Assembly (NCBI GenBank): GCA_023213215.1
Contig: CP096136.1
Location: 186,001-250,000 of the forward strand
Length of the DNA stretch: 64,000 bases
Direction of reading: 5' to 3'
From: Flavobacterium sp. JAD_PAG50586_2
GTDB lineage: Bacteria > Bacteroidota > Bacteroidia > Flavobacteriales > Flavobacteriaceae
This document shows positions 10,102 through 20,429 of this stretch, piece after piece (position 1 is the first letter of the stretch; each line of letters opens with the position of its first letter). The translations under genes were made by a program, and so were the position numbers. Below the pieces are notes generated by a model, which worked only from the letters and a program-made list of their open reading frames with translations, had not been told where the DNA came from and did not search any database.

Positions 10102-10457
10102 ATGAAAAATTCAATTTTAAAATCAATTCTTTTTTAGCAGTATTATTTTTTGGAGCTAATACAGCTTCTGCACAGAAAACAAATCAAAAAGCAGTTATAA
10201 AAACGACTTTGCATTGTGATCATTGCAAAGAGTGTGAAACCTGTGGTTTGAAATTTAAAACAGAAATGCTAAAAATAAAAGGTATCAAAATGTATGAACT
10301 AGACGATAAGAAAATGACATTTACAGTCTATTATAATCCAAAGAAAACCGATTTGCAAGCTATTAAAATTGGAATATCGAAATTAGGATATGATGCCGAT
10401 GAAGTAAAAGCAACCACAGAAGGTATTGCGTCTTTGGACGGATGCTGTAAAATATAA
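10102..10457 (+). pseudogene. Exported HMA-domain metallochaperone, frame-broken as read
   Basis: From ATG 10102 the frame reads MKNSILKSILF then hits TAG at a T6 tract (10130-10135). Adding one T restores a 118-residue protein with a signal peptide ending ANTASAQ and a heavy-metal-associated domain. The metal site is CDHCKECETCG instead of the usual GMTCxxC, and the C-terminus is DGCCKI. The rest of the frame is intact through 10457. Such small periplasmic HMA proteins carry metal to neighbouring Cus or CadA systems. The break is at a homopolymer, so a sequencing under-call or phase-variable tract is more likely than decay. Confidence 0.8.
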
Positions 10458-10462
10458 AACCA

Positions 10463-11077
10463 ATGGGAAATAACAAATCACATTGGGAAAATGTTTTTGC
10501 AACCAAAAATCCAAATGAGGTAAGTTGGACACAAAAATATCCTAAAACTACAATAGAGTATTTAGAAAACTTAAACCTGTCAAAAACCGCCAATATCATT
10601 GATGTTGGTGGTGGCGATAGTAATTTAGTTGATGCTTTATTAGACAAGGGATATCAGAATATTTGGGTACTGGATATTTCTGAATTTGCTTTAGAAAGAG
10701 CAAAAAAGCGTTTGGGAGACAAAGCAAATTTAGTGCATTGGATTGTTTCTGATATAACAGAATTCAAACCAACAGTTAATTTTGATTTTTGGCACGACAG
10801 AGCTGTTTTTCATTTCTTGACAGAAGAAGAAAGCATCAGTAAATATGTTGCAATCGTTAGCAATGCTATGGCTGATAATGGAAATTTTCTGTTAGGCACT
10901 TTTTCAGAAAACGGACCTTTAAAATGTAGCGGATTGGAAATAAAACAATATTCAGAAAATTCGATGAAGCAAACTTTTAGCGGGAATTTTGAAACTACTA
11001 AATGTTTTACAGAAAACCATACTACACCATTTGATACCGTCCAGAATTTTCAATTTTGTGGCTTCAAAAAGAAATAG
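10463..11077 (+). CDS. Class I SAM-dependent methyltransferase
   Basis: A 204-residue methyltransferase with the SAM-binding motif I IIDVGGGDSNLVDALLDKG (residues about 41-59), an acidic motif II (WVLDISEFALERAKKRL) and motif VLFHFL-like WHDRAVFHFLTEEE. It resembles the small thiopurine/tellurite-type methyltransferases that commonly travel with metal-resistance genes. It starts 5 bp after the HMA gene and ends 3 bp before the Zn/Cd ATPase, so it is in the operon. The substrate is unknown; metal or metalloid methylation is only a possibility. Confidence 0.8.
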   Translation: MGNNKSHWENVFATKNPNEVSWTQKYPKTTIEYLENLNLSKTANIIDVGGGDSNLVDALLDKGYQNIWVLDISEFALERAKKRLGDKANLVHWIVSDITEFKPTVNFDFWHDRAVFHFLTEEESISKYVAIVSNAMADNGNFLLGTFSENGPLKCSGLEIKQYSENSMKQTFSGNFETTKCFTENHTTPFDTVQNFQFCGFKKK

Positions 11078-11080
11078 CCA

Positions 11081-13099
11081 ATGGAACATAAACACAAGTA
11101 TGATGCAAATGGCAAACAACTTTGTTGCACCCTCGAAGAAAAGATAAACCATAAAACGGATAAACAAACTGGTTGCTGTTCCACACACGAAGAAACACCG
11201 CATACTGACGATGATGGTCACGACCATTCAGGTACTAATCAATCTACGTTTCAACTATTTTTACCGGCAATCATAAGTTTAGCTTTACTATTGATTGCAA
11301 TTGGTTTTGATAATTATTTTACGCAAAATTGGTTTACAGGATGGGTGCGAATAGGTTGGTATATGGTTGCTTACATTCCGGTAGGGTTTCCTGTACTCAA
11401 AGAAGCTTTTGAAAGCGTTCGCAAAGGCGAAATATTTTCAGAGTTTCTATTAATGGGTATTGCAACAGTTGGCGCATTTGCTATTGGCGAGTTTCCGGAA
11501 GGTGTTGCTGTAATGTTGTTTTATGCCATTGGAGAAATATTCCAAACATTGGCAGTTCAAAGGGCAAAATCCAATATAAAACTATTATTAGATCAAAGAC
11601 CAGATGAAGCAATAGTGATAAAAGAAAAAATTGCTGTTTCCAAAAAAGCTTCCGAAATAACGATTGGCGAAATCATTCAATTAAAACCTGGAGAAAAATT
11701 AGCATTGGATGGTAAATTACTTTCAGACAATGCTACTTTCAACACCGCGGCATTAACAGGTGAAAGCAAACCCGATACCAAAGCAAAAGGCGAAACTGTG
11801 TTGGCAGGAATGATCAACCTAAACACCGTTGTACAGGTTGAGGTTACAACTGCTTATACAGACAGTAAGCTATCAAAAATCCTTCAAATGGTGCAGGATG
11901 CAACAGCAAAAAAAGCACCAACAGAATTATTCATCAGGAAATTTGCAAAAATCTACACACCAATTGTTGTCTTTATGGCTATTGCAATTTGTGCGTTGCC
12001 AATGCTTTTTGTTGACAATTATGTATTTAGGGATTGGTTATACAGAGCATTAGTATTCTTGGTTATTTCGTGTCCGTGCGCTTTAGTAATCAGTATTCCA
12101 TTGGGTTATTTTGGCGGAATTGGTGCAGCAAGTAAAAACGGAATCTTGTTCAAAGGTTCCAGCTTTCTCGACATCATGGCATCCATTCAGGTAGTCGTTA
12201 TGGACAAAACCGGAACACTAACAAAAGGTGTTTTCAAAGTGCAAAAAGTAGTAGCAGTAGATATAACAGAATCCGAGTTAGTAAAGTTTGTCGCAGCTTT
12301 AGAAACAAAATCAACGCATCCCGTGGGAACGGCTATAATTGAGCATGCAAAAGGCACTGAGAAAAATGTAACGGTAACTGATGTAGAAGAAATCGCAGGA
12401 CACGGACTAAAAGGAAAAGTAGATGGTAAAGAAATCCTGGCAGGAAACGTAAAATTGATGAAAAAATACAACATCAGTTACGATGCAGAAATCGACAATA
12501 CGCCATTTACAATTATTGTTATAGCAATCAATCAGAAATACGCGGGTTATTTTCTAATTGCTGATGAAATTAAGGAAGATGCCAAAGAAGCCATTCAAAG
12601 TTTACATAAAATAAACGTCAAAACCGTAATGCTTTCAGGCGACAAACAAGCCGTTGTAAATGCAGTGGCCAAAGAACTCAACATCGATCTTGCACATGGT
12701 GATTTATTACCCGAACACAAAGTAGAGAAAGTTGAAGAATTGAAAATTCAAAACCTAAAAATTGCATTCGTTGGTGACGGCGTAAACGATGCGCCTGTAG
12801 TAGCTTTAGCCGATGCCGGAATTGCAATGGGTGGTTTAGGAAGTGACGCAACAATTGAAACCGCAGATATTGTAATTCAGAATGACCAACCTTATAAAAT
12901 CTTTACCGCAATAAACATAGGTAAGAAGACAAAACAAATAGTCTGGCAAAATATCGGTTTGGCATTTACAGTAAAAGCAATTGTCTTGGTTCTTGGTGCC
13001 GGAGGTTTAGCAACCATGTGGGAAGCCGTTTTTGCCGATGTTGGAGTAGCGCTATTGGCAATTCTAAATGCTGTTAGAATTCAGAGAATGAAATTTTAG
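11081..13099 (+). CDS. Zn/Cd/Pb P1B-2-type ATPase
   Basis: A 672-residue heavy-metal ATPase. The N-terminus has no HMA fold but a Cys/His-rich tail (QLCCTLEE, GCCSTHEETPHTDDDGHDHSG) that probably binds metal. The CPC ion-binding motif (VISCPCALVISIP), the phosphorylation site DKTGTLTKG, the HP motif (STHPVG) and GDGVNDAPV hinge are all present. A Lys in the penultimate helix (AFTVKAIVLVLG) and Asp in the last helix (FADVGVALLAILNA) match the P1B-2 class that exports Zn(II), Cd(II) and Pb(II). It ends the metal operon; a strong terminator follows 22 bp later. Confidence 0.93.
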   Translation: MEHKHKYDANGKQLCCTLEEKINHKTDKQTGCCSTHEETPHTDDDGHDHSGTNQSTFQLFLPAIISLALLLIAIGFDNYFTQNWFTGWVRIGWYMVAYIPVGFPVLKEAFESVRKGEIFSEFLLMGIATVGAFAIGEFPEGVAVMLFYAIGEIFQTLAVQRAKSNIKLLLDQRPDEAIVIKEKIAVSKKASEITIGEIIQLKPGEKLALDGKLLSDNATFNTAALTGESKPDTKAKGETVLAGMINLNTVVQVEVTTAYTDSKLSKILQMVQDATAKKAPTELFIRKFAKIYTPIVVFMAIAICALPMLFVDNYVFRDWLYRALVFLVISCPCALVISIPLGYFGGIGAASKNGILFKGSSFLDIMASIQVVVMDKTGTLTKGVFKVQKVVAVDITESELVKFVAALETKSTHPVGTAIIEHAKGTEKNVTVTDVEEIAGHGLKGKVDGKEILAGNVKLMKKYNISYDAEIDNTPFTIIVIAINQKYAGYFLIADEIKEDAKEAIQSLHKINVKTVMLSGDKQAVVNAVAKELNIDLAHGDLLPEHKVEKVEELKIQNLKIAFVGDGVNDAPVVALADAGIAMGGLGSDATIETADIVIQNDQPYKIFTAINIGKKTKQIVWQNIGLAFTVKAIVLVLGAGGLATMWEAVFADVGVALLAILNAVRIQRMKF

Positions 13100-13121
13100 C
13101 ATTAATTAGTATTCGATAATC

Positions 13122-13157
13122 AAGGGTGTCTGTTTTAAATAGCAGGCACCCTTTTTT
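13122..13157 (+). terminator. Rho-independent terminator of the metal-resistance operon
   Basis: The arms AAGGGTGTCTG and CAGGCACCCTT form an 11-bp stem (one mismatch) with a 10-nt loop, followed by a run of T. It lies 22 bp after the P1B-2 ATPase stop codon. Confidence 0.85.
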
Positions 13158-13190
13158 GTTTGATGGTAAAAAGAAAGTTTACATTCCAAT

Positions 13191-13371
13191 TGCCACTCCC
13201 TCCCAACGCTCCTAAAAAAATTACCGTCACAATTATTGTAACAATAATGCGTACAAAGCGTGACTTGCGCCGGACATGCTCCCAGCATTGGCGAACTCCT
13301 TAAAAAGAACAATTAAAATACGCTGTGAGCAAATTTTTTCTCCCAAGCTTCTTTACATAAATGTAGCATTA
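13191..13371. repeat. Dispersed repeat, copy 1 (with 58-nt extra segment)
   Basis: An 81-bp block (13192-13272) and a 40-bp block (13332-13371) recur at 27693-27815 with only a few mismatches. In this copy they are separated by about 58 nt that the second copy lacks. The block contains an internal dyad (ACAATTATTGT). No gene is seen between 13158 and 13460 apart from this repeat and the promoter of the response regulator. The two copies lie 14.5 kb apart in direct orientation. What the repeat is (a transposon end, a recombination scar or a structured RNA) is not known. Confidence 0.85.
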
Positions 13372-13460
13372 CAAAATAATCCTATTTTTTTAGTCATGCA
13401 TTGATCAGAATTATTTATGTAATTCAACTTTCATTCAAAATTGATTAGTTTCTTTGCAAC

Positions 13461-14138
13461 ATGAAAATTTTAATAATAGAAGACGAAATTGAAATTGCCA
13501 CAAGTATCAAAAACTACTTGAGTAGTAATGATTTTGTATGTGAATCGGCAAGCACACTAAAAATAGCAATAGAAAAGATTGATTTATATTCCTACGATTG
13601 TATTCTTTTAGATTTAATGTTGACGGATGGCGATGGATTTAAGATATTAGAAATACTCAAAAGTCAAAATAAAACCGATGGCGTAATTATAATATCCGCC
13701 AAAGACACTCTAGAAACCAAAATCGAAGGGCTAACACTTGGAGCTGATGACTATTTAACAAAACCATTTCATCTATCAGAATTATTAGTTAGAATTCAAG
13801 CATTGGTTAGACGAAAACAATTCAATGGAAACAATGTGATTTCTTTTAATGAAATAGAAATAGATACAATAAGTAAGTCGGTCAAAATCAAAGGCAACAA
13901 AATCGAGTTTACCAAAAAGGAAATGGATTTATTACTATTTTTGATTGGTAATAAAAATAAAGTTTTGTCCAAAAGTGCCATTGCCGAGCATTTATCAGGT
14001 GATATGGCGGACATGTTAGACAATCATGATTTTGTATATGCACACATCAAAAACATGAAAAAGAAGCTCAAAGAAATGGGCGCAATAGATTATCTAAAAT
14101 CAGTGTATGGAACAGGTTATAAATGGGAAGATGAATAA
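13461..14138 (+). CDS. OmpR/PhoB-family response regulator
   Basis: A 225-residue two-domain regulator. The receiver domain carries the acidic pair (IIEDEIE), phospho-acceptor Asp (YDCILLDLMLTDGDG) and the Lys motif (LTKPFH). The winged-helix DNA-binding domain ends in YLKSVYGTGYKWEDE. A TTTCTTTG box five bases before the ATG resembles a Bacteroidota -7 element, so the transcript may have a very short leader. It overlaps the kinase gene by 8 bp. Given the downstream cluster it probably controls the TonB receptor, PepSY-like and envelope lipid genes; this is inference from order. Confidence 0.93.
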   Translation: MKILIIEDEIEIATSIKNYLSSNDFVCESASTLKIAIEKIDLYSYDCILLDLMLTDGDGFKILEILKSQNKTDGVIIISAKDTLETKIEGLTLGADDYLTKPFHLSELLVRIQALVRRKQFNGNNVISFNEIEIDTISKSVKIKGNKIEFTKKEMDLLLFLIGNKNKVLSKSAIAEHLSGDMADMLDNHDFVYAHIKNMKKKLKEMGAIDYLKSVYGTGYKWEDE

Positions 14139-15396
14139 AAAGCTACTTCAAAAAACACTAAATTATTATTTTATCTATGCTTTAGTAATACTAATCACAG
14201 TTGGTCCGGCATTTTATATTATTTCTAATATTTTATATGAAGACGATGCTAATGAGGATTTATATGCTATAAAAAAGCAATTTGATAAATTCACTAGAGA
14301 TAATTTAACAATAAAGGATATAGCGCTTTGGAACAAGTTCAACCGTGATGTAAACCTCGAAAAAAACAACGGAATTCAAAAAGACAGTTTATTCGATCAT
14401 AGTTATTACGATGCATTAAATAAAGAAAATGAACCTTTTAGAGTATTAAATTCACCAGTAAAAATTGAAGGTAAATGGTTCACTTTTTCAGCTAAAATAA
14501 ACATGGTCGAAAAAGAAAATCTAATTGGAAGTACTGTAATTCTTTTCATTTCACTATTAGTACTTTTAATCATAGGCTTTTTCATTATCACCAAAATAAT
14601 TTCACAAAAATTATGGCAACCATTTTATGCCGCATTAGATAAAATGGAACAATTTGAAATTGACAAATCCGCCTCAGTAAAATTAATAACAAGCACAACC
14701 GAAGAGTTCAACAGATTAAATAACGCGATCGATAGGTTAATCCATAAAAACACTAGTATCTATCAAAGTCAGAGAGAATTTATAGAAAATGCGGCGCACG
14801 AGTTGCAAACTCCAATTGCGATTTTTAAAGGTAAATTAGAGAATATTTTACAAAGAAAAGACCTAAACTCAGAACAATTCAAATTGATTGATGATTTAAA
14901 CACCACTACTTCAAGGTTGGTTAAACTTAATAAAAATCTGTTGGTGTTATCAAAAATTGATAGCAATTCATACCATGAAATTGAGAAAATAAAATTAAGT
15001 GAGATTATCAATAATCAACTAGCATTTTTTAGCGAACAAGCACTCTCAAAAAAAATAAGTATTACTACCGAATTAGAGGAAAATGTTATAGTCAATTCAA
15101 ATCATTTCCTTGCAGAAATGCTAATCAGTAACTTATTTTTAAACACTATAAATCACAATATTTTCAATGGTCAGATTAATATAAAACTGAATAATGATAG
15201 GTTACTATTCTCAAATACAGGTGCACTTTTACCATTGCAGACTGAAAAAATGTACGAGCGTTTTTCTAAGTCCAATCCTTCCTCGCAAGGCAATGGTCTA
15301 GGACTATCCATCATTAAAAAAATTGTTGATACAAACCATTGGTCTATTAACTACTCTTTTATAGATAGAATGCACACCTTCGAAATAGTTTTCTAA
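14131..15396 (+). CDS. Sensor histidine kinase (OmpR-type partner)
   Basis: A 421-residue membrane kinase. I chose ATG 14131, which overlaps the regulator stop by 8 bp, over an upstream in-frame ATG at 14107 inside the regulator. There are two membrane helices (about 10-32 and 137-160) around a roughly 100-residue extracytoplasmic sensor, a HAMP-like linker, the H-box FIENAAHELQTPIAIFKGKL, and a G-box GNGLGLSIIKKIV. The N-box is weakly conserved (LISNLFLNTINHN). Architecture resembles the QseC/PmrB type, which fits control of surface-lipid modification genes. Confidence 0.9.
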   Translation: MNKKLLQKTLNYYFIYALVILITVGPAFYIISNILYEDDANEDLYAIKKQFDKFTRDNLTIKDIALWNKFNRDVNLEKNNGIQKDSLFDHSYYDALNKENEPFRVLNSPVKIEGKWFTFSAKINMVEKENLIGSTVILFISLLVLLIIGFFIITKIISQKLWQPFYAALDKMEQFEIDKSASVKLITSTTEEFNRLNNAIDRLIHKNTSIYQSQREFIENAAHELQTPIAIFKGKLENILQRKDLNSEQFKLIDDLNTTTSRLVKLNKNLLVLSKIDSNSYHEIEKIKLSEIINNQLAFFSEQALSKKISITTELEENVIVNSNHFLAEMLISNLFLNTINHNIFNGQINIKLNNDRLLFSNTGALLPLQTEKMYERFSKSNPSSQGNGLGLSIIKKIVDTNHWSINYSFIDRMHTFEIVF

Positions 15397-15456
15397 AATT
15401 CAAAATTTCTTCAAATTCCATTTAGACCTTTGTTCAAAAAAATTAAAAGGAAAAGT

Positions 15457-17870
15457 ATGATGCGAATTAAAAACTTTCTATTAGTAACAATGCTACTGTT
15501 ATCGGTAGCAAATTTAAGGGCACAAAACAAGCCAGTAACTGTATCAGGTATTACTAAAGACAAAACAACAAAACGGCCATTGCCATTTGTAAATGTGGCA
15601 TTAAAAACTGAAAAAGACGCTGCGTTAATCACAGGAACAATAACAAATGAGGAGGGTCGCTTTTCATTGGCCAATATAAAATCGGGAAATTACATTTTAG
15701 AATTCTCCTTTATTGGTTACAAAACCAAGATACAATCAATTTATGTTGGTTCACTTTCCGAATTTTTAGATCAAGGAACTATTGAATTGGAAGAGGATGC
15801 TACTACCTTACAAGAAGTGGTGGTAGTAACTAAAACAAATACCGTCAGCGATAAAATGGATAAAAAAACGTTTTCTATGGCTGACAATATCAGTCAAAAC
15901 GGCGGTTCGGTTTTACAATCTATGCAAAATTTACCGGGTGTTACTGTCCAAGACGGAAAAGTACAAATTAGAGGCAATGATAAAGTGACCGTATTGATTG
16001 ACGGTAAGCAAACCGCTTTAACAGGCTTTGGAAATCAATCAGGTTTAGATAATATTCCTGCTTCAGCAATAGATAAAATCGAAATCATTAACAATCCATC
16101 TGCAAAATACGATGCCAATGGAAATGCTGGAATTATTAATATCATCTATAAGAAAAACAAAAAAGAAGGCTTTAATGGCAAAGTGGGTTTTACGTCGGGT
16201 TTGGGTGCTTTGTGGGAACGAAAAGAAAATTTGCCTACAATAAGACCACAATATTCACTAACACCAAAAATCAATCCTACGCTATCACTCAATTATCGCA
16301 AAAATAAAATTAATGCGTTTTTTCAAGGCGATTATCTATATACAGAAACCCTAAATAAGAATGAATTTGTAACACGAACGTACAATGACGGCACAATAAT
16401 TAACCAACAATTAAAAAGAAACCGAAACACCCATTTTACAACAATTAAATCGGGAATTGATTGGAATATTGATGATTACAATACGCTAACCGTTTCGGGT
16501 TTATTTGGTTCAGAAAAAATTATAGATAATGGCGACCAACCTTTTTTTAATGCAGACTATTCCGAACGATTGCGACTTTGGCAATTTTTAGAGGATGAAT
16601 TAAAAATAACAGTTATGGGAACTGCAGCCTATCAACATAAATTTAAGCAAGCCGGACATTTATTAAATGTAGGCTTCAATTATACGTTTCACAGAGAAGA
16701 TGAAAAATATTTCTTCGATAACATTTTGCCAAGTTCTTCGAGTAAAGATGCTTTCAAATTATTATCAGATGAAAGTGTAGTAGATCTAAATATCGATTAC
16801 ATAAAGCCTTTAAAATACGGACGCATTGAAACAGGATTCAAATTTCGCAACCGAATTATTCCAACCAATATGCAATTTTTCCGGGAACTGACTCGCCTTT
16901 AGACGCAAACGCAGGCGGTGAAGCAACCTATGAAGAAATTATTCCAGCGGTTTATGGAAACTACATTTATGAAACCAATAAAATCGAAGCTGAAGTTGGA
17001 TTACGCCTAGAATACTTAGATTTAGAATACGAGGTAAATCCAAACCATCCAACCTATAGAACTGATGGATATTCGTATTTTGAACCATTTCCAAACTTCC
17101 GTTTTGCCTATAAAATCAATGATGACAACAAAATATCATTGTTTTACAACCGCAGAATTGACAGACCAAACGAAGTTGATATTCGAATATTTCCAAAGTA
17201 CGACGATGCCGAAATTATTAAAGTTGGTAATCCAGGTTTACGTCCACAATTCACAAATTTAGTAGAATTAGGTTTCAAAAGAAACTTGAAAAAAGGCTAT
17301 TTATATTCGGCAATCTACCATCGTTTTGCCAATGCTACTATAACAAGAATAGCTTCAACTGTTCCAAGTAGTAATCTAATTTATGCCATCTTTCAAAACG
17401 TAAATAAAAGTTCCAATACTGGTGTTGAAATGGTAATTTCGCAAGATTTTGCAAAATGGTATTCTTCCAATTTTAATCTTAATGCCTATTACAATCAAAT
17501 CGGTGCGTTTACTGTTCAAAATTTATATCCTGAGCCTAATACCTTTTCTGCTGAGAAACAAGATGTTTTCTCTGGAAATATAAAGTGGAACAACACATTA
17601 CACTTAACTAAAAAAGTGGATGCTCAAGTAACGGCAATTTATTTAGCTCCAGATATTATTCCACAAGGCAAAATAAAATCGCGCTTCTCAATTGATTTAG
17701 GATTAAAAAAATCAGTTCAAAATGGCAAAGGAGAATTTTTTATAAATGCAACTGATCTACTAAATACATTAGTAATCAAAAAAGAAATTCAAGGACAAGA
17801 TTTTAGTTACACTAGTAACGATTATTACGAAACACAAGTAATTAGATTGGGTTATAACTATAAATTTTAA
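15457..17870 (+). pseudogene. TonB-dependent receptor (outer-membrane beta-barrel family), frame-broken as read
   Basis: ATG 15457 starts a signal peptide, a CarboxypepD_reg-like domain (VTVSGITKDKTTKRPLPFVN), a plug (GGSVLQSMQNLPGVTVQDGK) and an OMP.b-brl_2-type barrel. The frame stops at 16902, but the next frame continues the barrel exactly (FPGTDSPLDANAGGEAT and on to the last strand QVIRLGYNYKF). Adding one T to the T5 tract 16876-16880 gives an uninterrupted 804-residue protein. It lies 60 bp after the kinase, as in two-component/receptor pairs for metal or siderophore uptake. The ligand is unknown. Homopolymer under-calling is the likely cause of the break. Confidence 0.88.
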
Positions 17871-17969
17871 AAAAAACTAAATTTATTTTTCCTTTAACTC
17901 AAAATTCAATATTTCTACAACATTGGTTTACAACTTTGGCTATTATTAATTCAAAAAAATATAATAGCA

Positions 17970-18392
17970 ATGAAAAAATCAGTAATTATTGTAGTGGCAT
18001 TGGTGTTATCTACAATCGCTTTTGCTCAAAAAGTAAAAGCAACAAAAGTACCAGAGATTGTATCCAAATCTCTATTGTCAAAATACCCCAATGCAAAAAA
18101 TGTAAAATGGGATAAAGAGGAAAATAATTATGAAGCCAGTTTTGAAAGTAATAAAATAGAAAACTCTGTTTTATTTAATTCGAATGGTAAAATCATCGAA
18201 ACAGAAGTTGAAATTACCGCTGCGCAATTACCAAAATCAATTCTTAATTACATAGGTAAAAACTATAAAGATCAAAAAGTAAAAGAAGCGGCAAAGATAA
18301 TTTCAGAAAAAGGTATCGTTACTTACGAGGCTGAAATTAAAGGAAAAGATTTGCTTTTTGATGAAAACGGAAAGTTGCTTTCAGTTAGTTAG
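17970..18392 (+). CDS. Exported PepSY-like (putative beta-lactamase-inhibitor-like) protein
   Basis: A 140-residue exported protein with signal MKKSVIIVVALVLSTIAFAQ and two PepSY-like repeats. Each starts with a helix and ends in strands (VPEIVSKSLLSKYPNAKNVK with KWDKEENNYEASF; then AQLPKSILNYIGKNYKDQKV with VTYEAEIKG). Such small PepSY-like/PF11396 proteins are induced by envelope two-component systems in Bacteroidota. It lies 99 bp after the receptor and is followed by a strong terminator. Confidence 0.8.
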   Translation: MKKSVIIVVALVLSTIAFAQKVKATKVPEIVSKSLLSKYPNAKNVKWDKEENNYEASFESNKIENSVLFNSNGKIIETEVEITAAQLPKSILNYIGKNYKDQKVKEAAKIISEKGIVTYEAEIKGKDLLFDENGKLLSVS

Positions 18393-18407
18393 TTTTTTCA
18401 TGTTTGG

Positions 18408-18438
18408 GCATTCACATCATTTGGTGTGAGTGCTTTTT
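18408..18438 (+). terminator. Rho-independent terminator after PepSY-like gene
   Basis: The arms GCATTCACATCA and TGGTGTGAGTGC form a 12-bp stem with few mismatches, followed by a T6 run. It lies 15 bp after the gene and 30 bp before the next start codon. Confidence 0.85.
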
Positions 18439-18467
18439 TGTTTTTAAAATAACCCAATAATATACCT

Positions 18468-20429
18468 ATGTTCAACAGAATAAAAATTGCCAGTCGTTAC
18501 AGTTTACTATTTGCTTTTATCTCATGGTTTATAACATTTTCTTTCTTACTAAGAATAATATTTATAATTTGGCAATACGATGAAGTTTCATTCAATCTAT
18601 TCACAATTATTGGAACTTTTATAACAGGATTTTTTTATGATATTGGAACCATAAGTTTCATAATCATTCCATCGGTTATCTACTACTTTGCATTTCCAAA
18701 CAGATGGATTGGATCATGGATTGATAAAATTCTCGTTTTGTTTTTCACTTCACTTACCATTTTCATATTAGTCTTTACATTCTTTGCAGAGATTACATTT
18801 TGGGATGAATTCAAAACACGCTTTAATTTTATTGCAGTTGATTATCTTATTTACACACATGAAGTTGTTGCCAACATTCAACAGTCTTATCCACTACCTA
18901 TTCTTGTCGCTGGTGTGCTTTCCATAACTGGTCTTATAATTTACACCTATTACAAATTAAATATTTTCAAGGAAACATTTACAACAAAAGCTAGTTTAAA
19001 AGACCGAACTATTGTTTTAGCCACAACCATATTAATAGCACTATTCTTTTCAATTTTTGTAACAAATAATAAAGCAGAATGGTCATCGAACAGATACAAT
19101 GCTGAAATTTCTAAATCGGGAATTTATTCCTTTTTTGCTGCATTCAGAAACAATCAAATGGTATATAATGAGTTTTACACTTCGGTTAAAGATGATCAAG
19201 CATTCCAAATAATTAGAAATAAACTAAACGATAAAAACAGCAAGTATCAATCAAATAAATTTTCAATTCACAGAACAATATCTGATACAACAAATTCAAT
19301 ACCAAGCAAAAAAAATGTAGTGTTCATTTTGGTAGAAAGTTTAAGTGGCAGTTTCATGAAAGAGTTTGGTAATAAAGAAAACATCACACCATTTTTAGAC
19401 AGTTTAGCTCAAAAAAGTGTCTTTTTTGAAAACCTTTATGCTACCGGAACCAGAACAGTTCGAGGTATGGAAGCAATGACACTTTGTATTCCGCCAACAC
19501 CTGGCCAAAGTATTGTAAAACGTCCAGAAAATCAAAATCTATATACCATATCAAATGTTTTCAAGAGCAAAGGATATAATTCTAATTTCTTTTATGGAGG
19601 CGATGGCTATTTTGATAATATGAACGCCTATTTCGGCGGAAACGGATTTACAATTTATGATCGTGGACGCGGTAGTGTATTAAGTGATAAAATTAAAACC
19701 GTACGAAACAATATTAACGACGATGAAGTAACTTTTGAAAACGCTTGGGGAATATGTGATGCAGATATTTACTCTAAAATGATAAAAGTAGCGGATGAAC
19801 ATTATAAGTCTAATAAGCCCTTTTTCAATTTTGTAATGACAACATCCAATCACAGACCATATACTTATCCCGATAATGCAATCGACATTCCGTCAGGAAC
19901 CGGTCGTGAAGGTGCAGTGAAATATACCGATTACGCATTAAAAAATATGTTTGAAAAAGTAAAATCAAAACCTTGGTTTAAAAATACTGTTTTCATAATC
20001 ATTGCCGACCATTGTGCCAGCAGTGCTGGTAAAGATGAAATTGATGTAGCAAATTATCATATTCCTGCGTTCATCGTCAATCTTCCGGAATATCAAAATC
20101 AAAAAATTAAAAAACAGTGTTCTCAAATAGATTTTTTCCCAACCTTCTTTTCGCTGCTTCACTGGAACTACGAAAGCAATTTCTTTGGGAAAGATATATT
20201 AAAATCAGATTTTGAAGAACGAGCTTTTGTTGGAACCTACCGAAAACTAGTTTTAATGAAAAATGATAGGGTAATGATACTATCCGATCAAAAAAGACAA
20301 AATTTTTACAAATGGAATAAAGATGATAATAGTTTAAAATCAATACCTATGGATAAAAGCTTTCTAAATGAAACAATCTCTTGGTATCAAACAGCTGATT
20401 ATCTTTTTACTCACAAGCTACTTAAATAA
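18468..20429 (+). CDS. LTA synthase/alkaline-phosphatase-superfamily membrane enzyme
   Basis: A 653-residue protein with five N-terminal membrane helices (about 10-190) and a large extracytoplasmic sulfatase-fold domain. NVVFILVESLSGSF binds the first metal, ATGTRTVRGMEAMT holds the presumed catalytic Thr, and IIADHCASSAGK supplies later metal ligands. LtaS-type enzymes transfer glycerol phosphate from phosphatidylglycerol and release diacylglycerol. In Gram-negative Bacteroidota the acceptor is unknown, possibly a periplasmic glycan (as for OpgB/MdoB). The stop codon ends on the base where the diacylglycerol kinase starts, a coupling that fits recycling of the by-product. Confidence 0.88.
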   Translation: MFNRIKIASRYSLLFAFISWFITFSFLLRIIFIIWQYDEVSFNLFTIIGTFITGFFYDIGTISFIIIPSVIYYFAFPNRWIGSWIDKILVLFFTSLTIFILVFTFFAEITFWDEFKTRFNFIAVDYLIYTHEVVANIQQSYPLPILVAGVLSITGLIIYTYYKLNIFKETFTTKASLKDRTIVLATTILIALFFSIFVTNNKAEWSSNRYNAEISKSGIYSFFAAFRNNQMVYNEFYTSVKDDQAFQIIRNKLNDKNSKYQSNKFSIHRTISDTTNSIPSKKNVVFILVESLSGSFMKEFGNKENITPFLDSLAQKSVFFENLYATGTRTVRGMEAMTLCIPPTPGQSIVKRPENQNLYTISNVFKSKGYNSNFFYGGDGYFDNMNAYFGGNGFTIYDRGRGSVLSDKIKTVRNNINDDEVTFENAWGICDADIYSKMIKVADEHYKSNKPFFNFVMTTSNHRPYTYPDNAIDIPSGTGREGAVKYTDYALKNMFEKVKSKPWFKNTVFIIIADHCASSAGKDEIDVANYHIPAFIVNLPEYQNQKIKKQCSQIDFFPTFFSLLHWNYESNFFGKDILKSDFEERAFVGTYRKLVLMKNDRVMILSDQKRQNFYKWNKDDNSLKSIPMDKSFLNETISWYQTADYLFTHKLLK